Counted from the stretch's first letter, positions 37,846 to 47,119 are shown. The stretch: DNA of 64,000 nt from Thiocystis minor (GCF_016653465.1 NZ_NHSQ01000090.1:1-64000), one strand, 5' to 3'. The notes: generated from the sequence alone by a model not told the origin. Program-made: numbers and translations.

Positions 37846-38025
37846 ATGCGCTTGATCGATGCCGAGGCGGCCATCCTTGAGGATTTGAAGGAAGAAAGCG
37901 AGATCATCGCCGAGAAGCGCGTTGCAGGTATCACGGTCTATACGGCCCGACACCCGACTCTTGGCAAGCTGGTGCTCGTCAAAGCGCCAAATGGCTCGGG
38001 GGTTTTGGTCGAGGTTGACAATTAG
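37846..38025 (+). CDS. Small conserved protein, 59 residues
   Basis: The ATG at 37846 follows GGAGGTTTCCCC, a strong ribosome site, and opens a frame that reads MRLIDAEAAILEDLKEESE and ends with LVLVKAPNGSGVLVEVDN. Codon use is normal for the window. It appears to be a small acidic alpha/beta protein; I believe related short proteins occur in purple sulfur bacteria, but I cannot name a family. It lies between the GlcG-like gene and the convergent arfB. Confidence 0.65.
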   Translation: MRLIDAEAAILEDLKEESEIIAEKRVAGITVYTARHPTLGKLVLVKAPNGSGVLVEVDN

Positions 38026-38033
38026 GCCGATCT

Positions 38034-38456
38034 TCAGTCCTCGCCTGGCCGAGTCGTCCGCAGTCGTTTGTTGGTGCCCGTGCGGCGTTTTGCTTCGAGG
38101 CGTCGTTCTTTCGATGCCTTGGTCGGGCGAGTGGCAATGCGCGGTTTGGGACGATGCGCGGCCTGCCTGAGTAGCGCCGCCAGACGCTCCCGCGCGTCCT
38201 GGCGGTTGCGCTCGCGGGTGCGAAATCGATGCGCCTCGATCATGAGCACTCCCGACGAATCCACCCGCCTGCCGCCCAGTCGCAACAGCCGCTGTCGCAC
38301 GTCCTCCGGTAGCGACGGCGATCCCGCCACATCAAACCGTAACTGCACCGCGGTCTCGACCTTGTTGACATTCTGCCCGCCCGGTCCGGGCGAGCGGGTA
38401 AATTGTTCCCGCAATTCGGACTCGTCGATCTGGATGCGGTGGTTAATCTGAAGCAT
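38034..38456 (-). CDS. arfB: Peptidyl-tRNA hydrolase / ribosome rescue factor ArfB (YaeJ)
   Basis: The 140-residue protein rescues stalled ribosomes by hydrolysing peptidyl-tRNA without a stop codon. It has the catalytic GGQ in TRSPGPGGQNVNKVET and a long basic C-terminal tail (KASKERRLEAKRRTG...) that inserts in the mRNA channel. The ATG at 38456 is the family start (MLQINHRI). It faces the small gene at 37846 and is divergent from the universal stress gene. Confidence 0.9.
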   Translation of the reverse strand: MLQINHRIQIDESELREQFTRSPGPGGQNVNKVETAVQLRFDVAGSPSLPEDVRQRLLRLGGRRVDSSGVLMIEAHRFRTRERNRQDARERLAALLRQAAHRPKPRIATRPTKASKERRLEAKRRTGTNKRLRTTRPGED

Positions 38457-38584
38457 GCAGGCCATTCCTGGAATTCTTGCGCCAGCCGAGGATGTTTTCA
38501 GCGTGGCGAAAAGACCGCTATCGCTCGTTATACTTAAAAGTGCGTCCGACGTGGACAATACGCGAACAATCAGCGAGGTGCGCG

Positions 38585-39058
38585 ATGGAAACCGGGGATT
38601 ACAAACATCTGTTACTCGCCGTGGATTTCGAGCGGGAGAGCGCGCCCGTCGTGGCCCGCGCCCAAGGTTTACGTCGTCTTACCGGCGCGCGGCTGACCTT
38701 GCTGCATGTCATCGAACACATTCCGCCGGCCATGGAGTACATGACCCTGGGCTATTCCGGCGAGATCGCCTTGCCGGAGAACCACGAGCTGGAGGCCGAA
38801 CTGATGGCGGTTGCCATGCGCCAGATGGACGTTTTGGGCGAGCAACTCAATGTCGCGACGGTCGATCGGTTGATCCGGATTGGCTCGACCGGACATCTCA
38901 TCGATGAGGTCGCGGCCGAACTGGACGCGGATCTGGTGGTGCTTGGAAGTCACGGGCGTCACGGCCTGTTTAGCGTATTCGGGTCAACGGCGCGAACGGT
39001 ACTGCGTCACTCCAAATGCGATGTTCTGTGCGTCAAAATCGACGAAAACAATGCTTGA
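38585..39058 (+). CDS. Universal stress protein (UspA family)
   Basis: The 157-residue single-domain Usp starts HLLLAVDFERES and ends with the ATP-binding signature GSHGRHGLFSVFGSTA followed by VLRHSKCDVLCVKI. It is of the nucleotide-binding type. The ATG at 38585 follows GCGAGGTGCGCG. The gene is monocistronic and divergent from arfB; a DUF349 gene converges on it. Confidence 0.85.
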   Translation: METGDYKHLLLAVDFERESAPVVARAQGLRRLTGARLTLLHVIEHIPPAMEYMTLGYSGEIALPENHELEAELMAVAMRQMDVLGEQLNVATVDRLIRIGSTGHLIDEVAAELDADLVVLGSHGRHGLFSVFGSTARTVLRHSKCDVLCVKIDENNA

Positions 39059-39116
39059 ACACGGAGGGGTTTAGGTTGAAGGTCCGCGCACTGACCGTCA
39101 TTCAGCACAGACCCGG

Positions 39117-42002
39117 CTAAACAGCCGCCGTTTCGCGTGTTCGCCGGGGCTCCAGGGCGTGGCGAACCCGCTCGAAGCGTGCGTTCAGACTCTCGTTGCG
39201 AGGCGCTGGGCCACACAGATACCACTTGTGCAGCAGTTGGTTTGCGCCCTGGAGCGGATCCTCCTCGCCCGCGGCCATGCGTTCGGCAAGCCTTGCAACC
39301 TGGAACTCCAGTCGTTGTTGCGCAAGCTCCGGCGGCGATTCCACGCCAGCGATGATCTCCAACTGGAGGCAAAGCCGGCTGCGTTGCGAGTCGTTTTCCG
39401 CAAAACGACGCTTGAGTTCGGCCAGTCGCGCGGGATCCTGCGCGGCGTCGAGCGCGTATTCGAAACGTGCCGACAGCGCATGACTTACCGGCAGATCTTG
39501 TTGCAATTCGCTCCACAAGTGTCGCGCGGCGGCGGGATCGATCGCTTCGGAGGTCGCGCCGAGCGCACTGAGCTCAAGCCGTTCGCAGAGTTCAGCCTGA
39601 CGCTGCACGAGATCCAGCACGGCTTGCCGTTGCTGGTCCTCGCCCGCGCGAATGCGTTGCTCCAGTTCGTCGCGGCAGTCGTGCCATTGACGCGCCAATT
39701 GGCTGGCGGACGGGCGGGGGACCGGAAGTGCCTGGGCGGTGCGCCAGCGCTCGTCGAGTTCCCGCAGCCCGGCGGCCAGTCGTTGCGGATCGGCGTCGCT
39801 CGCGGCCAATGCCCGTGCCTCGGCGCAGAGGTTCTCGCGAGTGGCGAGATGGTCCTTGAGTTCGTTCGTCTGAGCCTCGTACAGCGCGATCCGCCGTTCG
39901 AAGACGGCGTCGCAGGCCGCACGGAAGCTCTGCCAGAGTCTGTTTTCGTCTTTCTGGCGCGCCGGGACCGTCGTGCGCCATTCGCGTTGCAGCGCCTTGG
40001 TCTGTTCGATGGCGGCGTCCAGGTTGGGGGCATCGGCGAGCGCCCGCACGCGTTCGATCAAGTTGCGTTTGTGCGCCTGATTGAGCTTGCGTTCAGTCTC
40101 CAGGCGCTGATCGAGCTGTTTGAGCGATTGGTGAAAGCGACGCTCCAAGGCTTTGCGATGGCGACCCTCGGTCTCTCCGATGTTGGCCCAGGTCTGACGG
40201 GTCTCACGCTCGGCTCGCAGAATCCTTTTCCAGTCCACGCGATCCCAATCGACCTTGCTTAAAAAATCTTCGATCTGTTGGCAGACACTCTCGCGCGCGG
40301 ACCGGTTCGACTCGCGCTCGGCGGCCCGGGCCTCCATAAAGGGACGGCAGCGCGCATAGACGGACTCCGAGGCGGCGTGGAAACGTTCCCAGAGCGCCTG
40401 GTTGGCGGGCGAGCCGGATTGGTCGAGTCCCTTCCAGTCCAGTTGCAGTGTGTGCAATTGCTCGGCCAGCGCCGCGAGCGGCAGCTCCTGTTCAATGAGC
40501 GCTTCCATGTTCGCGCACAGCCCCTCGCGATGCTGATCCGCGCCCCAGCGGCGCCAATGCTGAAGTTCGCGCAGTTGGGGGGCGAGGATGCGCAGACGGC
40601 TGGCAATCTCGGTCGTGGCTTCCTTGGGCAATTCGCTCGCCTGGATCAGTTCGAGTCCGGCTTGCAGGCTTTGGTAGAGTGGATCGGCTTTTTTGAGTTC
40701 GCCGGCCGCGAGACGGGTCTCCAGTGCGAGCAGCCGCTCCGGAAGCTGTTGCAGGCGTTGCTCGGCGTGCCGGCGCTGCTGGTCGAGCCGGGATTCGAGC
40801 CGTTCGGCCAGCGTCAGAAAATCCCGTGTCACCTCCGATTCGGGCTGCCGTGCCACCAGTGTGCGACCCTGATCGAGGAGCGCCCTGGTCTTGCGATGAT
40901 CTGGCGTCCTGGTTTCGTCGAGGAGTCGTTGGGCGCGCGCGACCGTCCGCCGCAGACTTTCGACATTCTGACGTTGCTCCGTCAGGGCTTGCCGCACGGT
41001 ATCCGCGGTTTGAATGAGCGCTCGATAGCGTTCATTGAGACGACGTTGCTGGGGATCCGCAAGGGCGGGAAGCGCGTTCCAGGCCATGTCGATCCGCGCG
41101 CGCAGCGCGTCGATCTCGCTTTCCCCGGTCAGGTTGACAACGTCAGACAATTCGTCAAGCAACGCCTGGCGCTCCGCTCGCACCGCATCCAGGGCCTCAT
41201 GTCGCGCGATCTGGTTTGCGCTCTCTTGACGATCGTCCGCATGGGCTGTCAGAAAACGCTCGCGCTCGGCTTGATAACGTGCCTGCAAGTCGGCATCGCC
41301 CTCTGTCTCGGCGGCGAGCGACGCCCATTGGCGATCCAGATGTTCCAGGATCGCGCGATCCTGGCTCCAGTTGCCCAGACGTCCCAGTCGCTCGGCCTTG
41401 GCGCAGAGATCCTCGCGCTGGTCGCGAATTCGCTGTGGCAGCTCTTCCCGCTCGGCGATCAGGCGCAGCTTGTCGCGTGCGATGCGATAGACGTTTTTAT
41501 CTTTTTTCCCGATCTGTCGAGCGACGAGTTCCAGTCCTGCCTTGTCGTTCAAACGCTCGACCGCAAGGCCGCGGTTCGCCGCCAGCGAATCCTGCACGGC
41601 ACATTGAGCCAGCACCGTCGGAGATTGAATCCGAATGAGCGCGGCGCGTCGAATTTCGGGGGCGTTGGCCTGGATGGCGATCTGCTCGACGAGCGCAAGA
41701 TCCTCGATTTGGGACAACTCGCCAATCCGCTCCGCGAGTGGGATTTCCTCTTGATCGCCTTCGCACAGCAAGTGGCGCAAGCGCGCGGCGGCGGTTGCGC
41801 GCACTCCGGCATCGGCGTCATCGCTCAGAAGCTGGCGAAGCAACGGGAGATTCTGGAGTTGGCGTGCCGCGTTGCATCGTCTCTCGGGGTCCGCGGGATG
41901 CTGCGCCTGTTCGGCGAGGACTTCCTGGTTCTTGGAGACGACGGCCTGTTTGGTTTCGGCCGCGGCCTGTTGTCTTTTTTTGAGGAATCGCTCGAATAGC
42001 AT
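39117..42002 (-). CDS. DUF349 repeat protein
   Basis: The 961-residue protein is almost entirely helical and charged. The N-terminus (about 20-190) looks like HEAT-type repeats (LLSDDADAGVRATAAARLRHLL), followed by several DUF349 modules with repeated patterns of W...R..R. It has no membrane segment or signal peptide. Family members are large coiled-coil-like cytoplasmic proteins in gammaproteobacteria; their role is unknown. The ATG at 42002 begins MLFERFLKKR. It is the longest gene in this region and stands in its own minus-strand unit. Confidence 0.82.
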   Translation of the reverse strand: MLFERFLKKRQQAAAETKQAVVSKNQEVLAEQAQHPADPERRCNAARQLQNLPLLRQLLSDDADAGVRATAAARLRHLLCEGDQEEIPLAERIGELSQIEDLALVEQIAIQANAPEIRRAALIRIQSPTVLAQCAVQDSLAANRGLAVERLNDKAGLELVARQIGKKDKNVYRIARDKLRLIAEREELPQRIRDQREDLCAKAERLGRLGNWSQDRAILEHLDRQWASLAAETEGDADLQARYQAERERFLTAHADDRQESANQIARHEALDAVRAERQALLDELSDVVNLTGESEIDALRARIDMAWNALPALADPQQRRLNERYRALIQTADTVRQALTEQRQNVESLRRTVARAQRLLDETRTPDHRKTRALLDQGRTLVARQPESEVTRDFLTLAERLESRLDQQRRHAEQRLQQLPERLLALETRLAAGELKKADPLYQSLQAGLELIQASELPKEATTEIASRLRILAPQLRELQHWRRWGADQHREGLCANMEALIEQELPLAALAEQLHTLQLDWKGLDQSGSPANQALWERFHAASESVYARCRPFMEARAAERESNRSARESVCQQIEDFLSKVDWDRVDWKRILRAERETRQTWANIGETEGRHRKALERRFHQSLKQLDQRLETERKLNQAHKRNLIERVRALADAPNLDAAIEQTKALQREWRTTVPARQKDENRLWQSFRAACDAVFERRIALYEAQTNELKDHLATRENLCAEARALAASDADPQRLAAGLRELDERWRTAQALPVPRPSASQLARQWHDCRDELEQRIRAGEDQQRQAVLDLVQRQAELCERLELSALGATSEAIDPAAARHLWSELQQDLPVSHALSARFEYALDAAQDPARLAELKRRFAENDSQRSRLCLQLEIIAGVESPPELAQQRLEFQVARLAERMAAGEEDPLQGANQLLHKWYLCGPAPRNESLNARFERVRHALEPRRTRETAAV

Positions 42003-42207
42003 GTCAGCTCCGTCATTCGTTGCTTACAGCCCAACATTGTACCCGAGCGAACGGCTGTGTTTGCGCCAGACAGCGCATACCCAGCAATTTTCAGTTCGAG
42101 CGCCGTTTAGCCTCCTCTGCCAAGCGGTGTCCGCGCGGCGACGGGAATGCTGGAGAGCCCTGTGATGGAGCGCCGGTCTTTCTCGGTCCTCACGCCTCTT
42201 TAGGCGG

Positions 42208-42840
42208 CTAGCCCCGAACGTATGGATTGGCGCGTCGTTCGTGTCCGATGGTGGACATGGGGCCATGCCCCGGAATGAAGCGGACATCGTCGCCCAGCGC
42301 GAAGAGTCGCTGTTGAATCGAGTCGAGCAGTTGCTGATGATTGCCGCGCGGAAAGTCGGTGCGCCCGATGGAGCCCCGAAAGAGCACGTCGCCGACCTGC
42401 GCCAGTCGGTTCGCGGCGTCGACGAACACCACATGTCCGGGGGTGTGCCCCGGACAATGCAGCACTTCCAGCCGTTCCTCGCCGACGCTGACGGTATCGC
42501 CCTGTTGCAGCCATTGGTCCGGCTCGAAATCGCGTACAGGCGGAAATCCGAACATCTGACACTGGGCCGGTAGCGCATGGATCAGAAAGGCGTCGTCGGG
42601 ATGCGGCCCGACAATGGGCAGACCGAGCCGCTCGGCAAGATCGCCGCTCGCGCCCACATGATCCAGATGACCGTGGGTCAGGAGGATGCGTTCGGGCTCA
42701 AGGTTCAACTCGGCGATCAGTGCGAGGATGCGATCCGGTTCGCCGCCAGGATCGATAATGGCGGCGCGCCGGGTGCGTTCGCACCAGAACAGGGTGCAGT
42801 TCTGCTGGAACGGGGTGACGGGCAGGATGCGATAGTCCAC
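42208..42840 (-). CDS. GloC/YcbL-like metallo-beta-lactamase-fold hydrolase
   Basis: The 210-residue protein shows the metal motif LTHGHLDHVGASGDL, later HCPGHTPGHVVF and VGDVLF, and a C-terminal FIPGHGP. It resembles the short glyoxalase II type (YcbL/GloC), which hydrolyses S-lactoylglutathione, though other thioester hydrolases share the fold. The ATG at 42840 gives MDYRILPVTPFQQNC, the typical start. It lies 36 bases downstream of the DUF465 gene on the same strand. Confidence 0.83.
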   Translation of the reverse strand: MDYRILPVTPFQQNCTLFWCERTRRAAIIDPGGEPDRILALIAELNLEPERILLTHGHLDHVGASGDLAERLGLPIVGPHPDDAFLIHALPAQCQMFGFPPVRDFEPDQWLQQGDTVSVGEERLEVLHCPGHTPGHVVFVDAANRLAQVGDVLFRGSIGRTDFPRGNHQQLLDSIQQRLFALGDDVRFIPGHGPMSTIGHERRANPYVRG

Positions 42841-42876
42841 GTCGATTTGGCATTCAGACAGTCATTGGAGACCGGC

Positions 42877-43113
42877 TCAGGCGCGCAGCATCAGATAGAG
42901 AGAGTCCTTGAGAAGAAGACGTTTTTTCTTCAGTTCCTCGATGGTTTCATCGGCGACCGGGGTTCCGAGTTCCTCGATGCTCCGCACGCGGGCATCGAGT
43001 TCGTCATAGTCGTCCATGCGTTGCGCGAACTCGGGGTTCGCGGAGCGGAGTGCCGCGATCTTGTTTTCCAAATCCGGAAATTCATGGAGCAGGTCGTGCG
43101 ATTCGCCGAGCAT
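42877..43113 (-). CDS. DUF465 (YdcH-like) protein
   Basis: The 78-residue protein is a two-helix coiled coil with the DUF465 pattern: HDLLHEFPDLENKI, later DYDELDARV, and KKKRLLLKDSLYLML at the end. Its function is unknown. The ATG at 43113 fits the family. It is upstream of the GloC-like gene and may share its transcript. Confidence 0.82.
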   Translation of the reverse strand: MLGESHDLLHEFPDLENKIAALRSANPEFAQRMDDYDELDARVRSIEELGTPVADETIEELKKKRLLLKDSLYLMLRA

Positions 43114-43345
43114 GGTGTCGCTTCCTCTTCAGGGGCGACCGCCGCGCGGAGTGCGCGGACAGTCGGGATGGTTGGTCGACATTGATTGGTTTGGGCGCCA
43201 GAAACGGGACGCCGAACGTCCGAAAAGTATACTCCAGGACGCGGGATCCGAAATAGTCCGGTCACATTCGAGCGCATTCCTCCAATCAATCGCGCCCCTG
43301 GATGACGGGCATTGTTGGTGCGTTGGCTCGGTTTTGACTGAACTT

Positions 43346-43861
43346 CTATTTCGTCCTGGTATCCAGTTCCGTGATCACCTCTGCGCTGATCTCAAGTGAA
43401 TCGTCGAGGTAGAGCATACCCGCCATGCTACGTTCTACCACCATGCCAAGCTTTTTCCGTTTCGCCACGGCGTTGACCGCCTCGCGCGCGGGCACGATGA
43501 TTTCCCGGCCCTTTTCTTGCTGCACTTTCATTAGTTCCTGCTGAATCGGCAGCGTTTTTTTCTGATAGTCCTCGATGCGGGCTTGGATCTCCTTTTCCTT
43601 CTTGGCGAGTTGGTCCTTGCTCATCAGCGCCTTATCGCGCTCCAGCGATTGTTGCATGGTCTGGATCTGCTTTTCGTCTTCCGCGAACTGTCTGGCTTTC
43701 GGCTCGAACTCTTTGCGCAATTGTTCCTGTAAACGCTGACCGAGCTTGCTTTGCTCCAGAACTTTCTGCATGTCGACGTAGCCGACGCTGGTGTTGTTGG
43801 CCGCAAGTGTCGGCAGAACCATGAAGAGGGAAAGCGCGAGGAACAGAATCGGACGGGGCAT
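43346..43861 (-). CDS. OmpH/Skp-family periplasmic chaperone
   Basis: The 171-residue protein has a signal peptide (to about TLAAN) and the Skp/OmpH layout: VGYVDMQKVLEQSKLG at the mature start, a long charged coiled coil, and a closing beta strand region. Members hold outer-membrane proteins unfolded in the periplasm. The usual skp neighbours (bamA, lpxD) are absent, so this is probably a paralogue outside the bam cluster. The ATG is at 43861; a longer frame upstream lacks sense. Confidence 0.8.
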   Translation of the reverse strand: MPRPILFLALSLFMVLPTLAANNTSVGYVDMQKVLEQSKLGQRLQEQLRKEFEPKARQFAEDEKQIQTMQQSLERDKALMSKDQLAKKEKEIQARIEDYQKKTLPIQQELMKVQQEKGREIIVPAREAVNAVAKRKKLGMVVERSMAGMLYLDDSLEISAEVITELDTRTK

Positions 43862-44232
43862 AGAATGGCACTCCGAGAGAATGGCTTGAGGTTGGGGATG
43901 AAAACATCGAGGGTTGGTCCGGGCACGCGGGGCACGGACGAATCCATCGGGGTTTGCGATTGTAACCATGCCGGGCGTGTGACGACAGAATTGTCTGACG
44001 TCTAAACCGCGTCCCTGCCAAGGACCGCGGATGCGCCAAACGTCGATCTCACTCGACACGCAGTCTTTCGCTCTGGACGCGGTTTAAACGTCGTTAGCGG
44101 TTGCCTGGCGGATCGGAAAAAATCGGTGAGTCGACGATGCCGGGCTTGCGTCAAGGTCACGCCTGTCGGATGCTCTCAATCGTTTATTCCCGGTTCGCCA
44201 TCACTCAAAATTTCATTCCGGAGAACCTCATC
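43862..44232. other. Divergent intergenic region
   Basis: These 371 bases separate the OmpH-like gene (minus) and the DUF2058 gene (plus). They hold the 18-base inverted repeat described separately and no supported gene; short open frames lack protein character. Both promoters should be here. Confidence 0.5.
43997..44092. repeat. 18-base inverted repeat bounding a 96-base segment
   Basis: GACGTCTAAACCGCGTCC (43997-44014) and GGACGCGGTTTAAACGTC (44075-44092) are inverted copies with one mismatch, enclosing 60 bases. The arrangement fits a small non-autonomous mobile element or a dispersed repeat. A terminator or operator role is less likely given the arm distance. Confidence 0.65.
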
Positions 44233-44772
44233 GTGGGTAATTCACTGCAAGACCAGCTCCTCAAGGCCGGCCTGGTCGATCAGCACAAGCTCAAGCAGTC
44301 GCGTTCGACGCAACACAAACAAGGGAAGCAGGCCGGAAAACGCGGTCCTCACGTCGATGCCGAGGCGCGTCAGGCGGCCGAGCGGGCACGCGTCGAGAAG
44401 GCCGAGCGCGACCGCGAACTCAATCGCCAGCGTCAGGAAGAGGCGGCGCTGCATGCCGCCGAAAACGAAATCCGTCAGTTGATCCATGCCAACCGGGTGG
44501 TCCGCGACGGCGGCGAACTGGTCTACAACTTTACCGATGGGGCAACGCTCAAGCGCATCTATGTCAACAAAGAGCAACACGCCAAGCTGGTCTCCGGGCG
44601 GCTGGCGGTGGTGCGTCAGGATACCTTCTACGAAGTCATTCCGGCCGAGATCGTCGAACGGGTGCGCGCCCGCGACGCCAGTCTGGTGCTGGTCTTCAAC
44701 CAGCCGACGGCGCAACCGGATGCCGACGATCCCTATGCGGAGTTTCAGGTTCCCGACGATCTCATGTGGTAA
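44233..44772 (+). CDS. DUF2058 (YaiL-like) nucleoid/RNA-associated protein
   Basis: The 179-residue protein begins with GTG at 44233 (VGNSLQDQLLKAGLVDQHKLK), the place where DUF2058 proteins begin. A highly charged middle helix with RQAAERARVEKAERD follows, and then a conserved C-terminal domain (NRVVRDGGELVYNFTDG, ARLAVVRQ region). E. coli YaiL is of this family; its role is not settled. GGAG precedes the start by about ten bases. The NYN gene follows within 12 bases, so they are likely one operon. Confidence 0.8.
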   Translation: MGNSLQDQLLKAGLVDQHKLKQSRSTQHKQGKQAGKRGPHVDAEARQAAERARVEKAERDRELNRQRQEEAALHAAENEIRQLIHANRVVRDGGELVYNFTDGATLKRIYVNKEQHAKLVSGRLAVVRQDTFYEVIPAEIVERVRARDASLVLVFNQPTAQPDADDPYAEFQVPDDLMW

Positions 44773-44784
44773 GGGAGCGCGTCC

Positions 44785-45531
44785 ATGTCCGACCCCATCA
44801 ATCTCAAGCTCGCGGTTCTGATCGACGCCGATAATGCTCAGGCGAGCATCGTCGAGGGCCTGTTGGCCGAAATCGCGAAATATGGCACCGCCCATGCCAA
44901 GCGAATCTATGGCGACTGGACCCTGCCCAATCTGGGCTCCTGGAAAGATACCCTGCTGCGCCATTCGATCCAGCCCATGCAGCAGTTTCGCTATACCAAG
45001 GGCAAGAACGCCACCGATGGGGCCATGATGATCGACGCCATGGACCTGCTCTACTCGCGCAACTTCGACGGTTTCTGCATCGTCTCCAGCGACAGCGACT
45101 TTACGCGCCTCGCCTCGCGTCTGCGCGAGTCCGGTATGACGGTCTACGGCTTCGGCGAGCAGAAGACGCCCGAGCCCTTCGTCGCCGCCTGCGATAAATT
45201 CGTCTATACCGAGGTGCTGCGCGAGGACGTCGGCGGCGACGCTACCACCCGCAAGAGCGGCAAGGAACTCAAGCGCGATCCCAAGCTTGTCGCCCTGCTG
45301 CGCAACGCGGTCGACAGCGCGGCCGACGATACCGGCTGGGCCGGGCTCGGCATGGTCGGCACGGCCATCGCCAAGCGCAGCCCGGAGTTCGACTCGCGCA
45401 ATTACGGATATGCCAAGCTGAGCGGTCTGCTCAAGGCGATGCAACTGTTCGATCTGGAAGAACGCCCGGTCGGGCGGGGGCCGAACAAAGCGCTCTATGT
45501 GCGCGATCAGAAGACCGCGGCCGGGGCCTGA
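44785..45531 (+). CDS. NYN-domain putative ribonuclease with OST-HTH/LOTUS-like C-terminus
   Basis: The 248-residue protein has an N-terminal NYN (PIN-like) domain with the acidic cluster in LAVLIDADNAQ, DGAMMIDAMDLLY and CIVSSDSDFTRLA, typical of metal-dependent RNases. The C-terminal 70 residues (KLVALLRNAVDSAADDTGWAG...) look like an OST-HTH/LOTUS RNA-binding module. The ATG at 44785 comes 12 bases after the DUF2058 stop. RNA processing is the likely role; the substrate is unknown. Confidence 0.85.
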   Translation: MSDPINLKLAVLIDADNAQASIVEGLLAEIAKYGTAHAKRIYGDWTLPNLGSWKDTLLRHSIQPMQQFRYTKGKNATDGAMMIDAMDLLYSRNFDGFCIVSSDSDFTRLASRLRESGMTVYGFGEQKTPEPFVAACDKFVYTEVLREDVGGDATTRKSGKELKRDPKLVALLRNAVDSAADDTGWAGLGMVGTAIAKRSPEFDSRNYGYAKLSGLLKAMQLFDLEERPVGRGPNKALYVRDQKTAAGA

Positions 45532-45543
45532 GTCCGGTTCACG

Positions 45544-46320
45544 ATGGAATTGATCGACACCCACTGTCATCTGGATGTGCCTGAATTTTCCGTCGACCGC
45601 ACGGCGGTCAGACAGCGCAGCGGGTCAGCCGGCCTGGTGGGGATCGTCATTCCGGCGATTCATGCCGATGGCTGGCCGGATTTGCTGGCGCTGTGTTCTG
45701 ACGGATCGGCGATTGGCCCGGCGCTCCATCCGGCGCTGGGGCTGCATCCGGTCTATCTGGACCGGCATCGCGAGACGGACATCGCTGCCTTGGAACGGGC
45801 GGTGGCGGACGCCCGGCCCGTGGCGATCGGCGAGATCGGGCTCGATTATGTTGTCCGCGAGCTGGATCCCACGCGCCAGCAGACCCTGTTCGAGGCCCAG
45901 TTGGAGATCGCCCGGAGCGTGGGGCTGCCGGTACTGCTGCATGTCCGCAAAGCCCACGACGAGGTGCTGGCCACCTTGCGCCGTCTCCCGGTGATCGGCG
46001 GGATCGCCCATGCCTTCAACGGCAGTTTGCAACAGGCGCGACAGTATCGGGATCTGGGGTTCAAACTCGGCTTCGGCGGCATGCTGACCTTCGAACGCTC
46101 CACCAAACTTCGACGTCTGGCCGCCCAGGTTCCGCTGGAGTCCATCGTGCTGGAGACGGACGCGCCCGACCTGACGGTCGCCGCGCATCGGGGCGAACGC
46201 AACAGCCCGGAATATCTGCCGGATGTGCTCGCGGCGCTCGCCCGCGTCCGCGACGCCGACCCCGGCGATCTGGCCGCCCTCACCACGGCCAATGCCCGCG
46301 CGGTGCTGAATCTTCCATGA
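45544..46320 (+). CDS. TatD-family metal-dependent hydrolase
   Basis: The 258-residue protein carries the TatD TIM-barrel metal sites: IDTHCHLD at the start, IGEIGLDYV, LLHVRKAHDE and LETDAP. Members are DNases or related phosphodiesterases; this one resembles the YjjV branch in length and pattern. The ATG at 45544 is 12 bases after the NYN gene stop. The final ATGA overlaps the TcdA start, which couples the two. Confidence 0.88.
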   Translation: MELIDTHCHLDVPEFSVDRTAVRQRSGSAGLVGIVIPAIHADGWPDLLALCSDGSAIGPALHPALGLHPVYLDRHRETDIAALERAVADARPVAIGEIGLDYVVRELDPTRQQTLFEAQLEIARSVGLPVLLHVRKAHDEVLATLRRLPVIGGIAHAFNGSLQQARQYRDLGFKLGFGGMLTFERSTKLRRLAAQVPLESIVLETDAPDLTVAAHRGERNSPEYLPDVLAALARVRDADPGDLAALTTANARAVLNLP

Positions 46321-47051
46321 ATTCTGAATTGCCCGCCGACGCGCATCTCTGGGAGCGCACCCGAATCCTGGTCGGCGACGACGGGGTGGCAAGACTGCGC
46401 GCGAGTCATGTGCTGCTCGCCGGGCTGGGCGGGGTCGGCTCCTTCGCCGCCGAGGCGCTGGCGCGCGCGGGCGTCGGGGCGCTGACGCTCGCCGATCATG
46501 ACCGGGTGGTGCCCTCGAATCTGAACCGTCAACTGGTGGCCCTGGCATCCACGGTCGGACGGCGCAAGACCGAGGTCATGGCGGAGCGGATCGCCGACAT
46601 CAATCCGGCCTGTCGGCTGACCCTGATCGAGGAATTCCTGCCGGCGGAGGGGATGGAGTCTCTCCTGGCCGGCGGGTTCGATCAGGTGGCCGATGCCATC
46701 GACAGCCTCAACAGCAAGCTCGCGCTGATCGAAACCGCCGTGCGTCTGGGCGTTCCCATTGTCAGCAGCATGGGCGCTGGCGGGCGTCTCGATCCGACTC
46801 GGGTCCAGGTTGGCGACCTGATGGATACCCAGGTCTGCCCACTGGCGCGCGAGGTTCGCAGCCGTCTGCGCCGGCGCGGGATCGGGCGCGGCGTCACCGT
46901 GGTCTGGTCCGACGAGTCTCCCATGCCAGCCTTGTCCCCCGAGGCGACTGATCGCGGTCGGCCACGCGCGGTCAATGGCACCCTGAGTTATCTGCCGTCG
47001 TTATTCGGACTGATGCTGGCGGGGGTCGTGGTGCGGCGTTTGCTGGCGTAA
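46317..47051 (+). CDS. tcdA: tRNA threonylcarbamoyladenosine dehydratase
   Basis: The 244-residue ThiF/E1-like protein cyclises t6A37 of tRNA to ct6A using ATP. It has LLAGLGGVGSFAAEALARAG (nucleotide loop), DHDRVVPSNLNRQL, DAIDSLNSKLALI and VVWSDESP, the TcdA signatures. It lacks the CxxC pairs of MoeB/ThiF. ATG at 46317 overlaps the TatD stop as ATGA. It ends before a 29-base palindrome. Confidence 0.88.
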   Translation: MNSELPADAHLWERTRILVGDDGVARLRASHVLLAGLGGVGSFAAEALARAGVGALTLADHDRVVPSNLNRQLVALASTVGRRKTEVMAERIADINPACRLTLIEEFLPAEGMESLLAGGFDQVADAIDSLNSKLALIETAVRLGVPIVSSMGAGGRLDPTRVQVGDLMDTQVCPLAREVRSRLRRRGIGRGVTVVWSDESPMPALSPEATDRGRPRAVNGTLSYLPSLFGLMLAGVVVRRLLA

Positions 47052-47119
47052 CCTGTCGTTGGCGTTCAAGGGGCCGTGATCGGCGTTGGGGGCGATGGGT
47101 TTTGTGAGTAGGGATCGGC

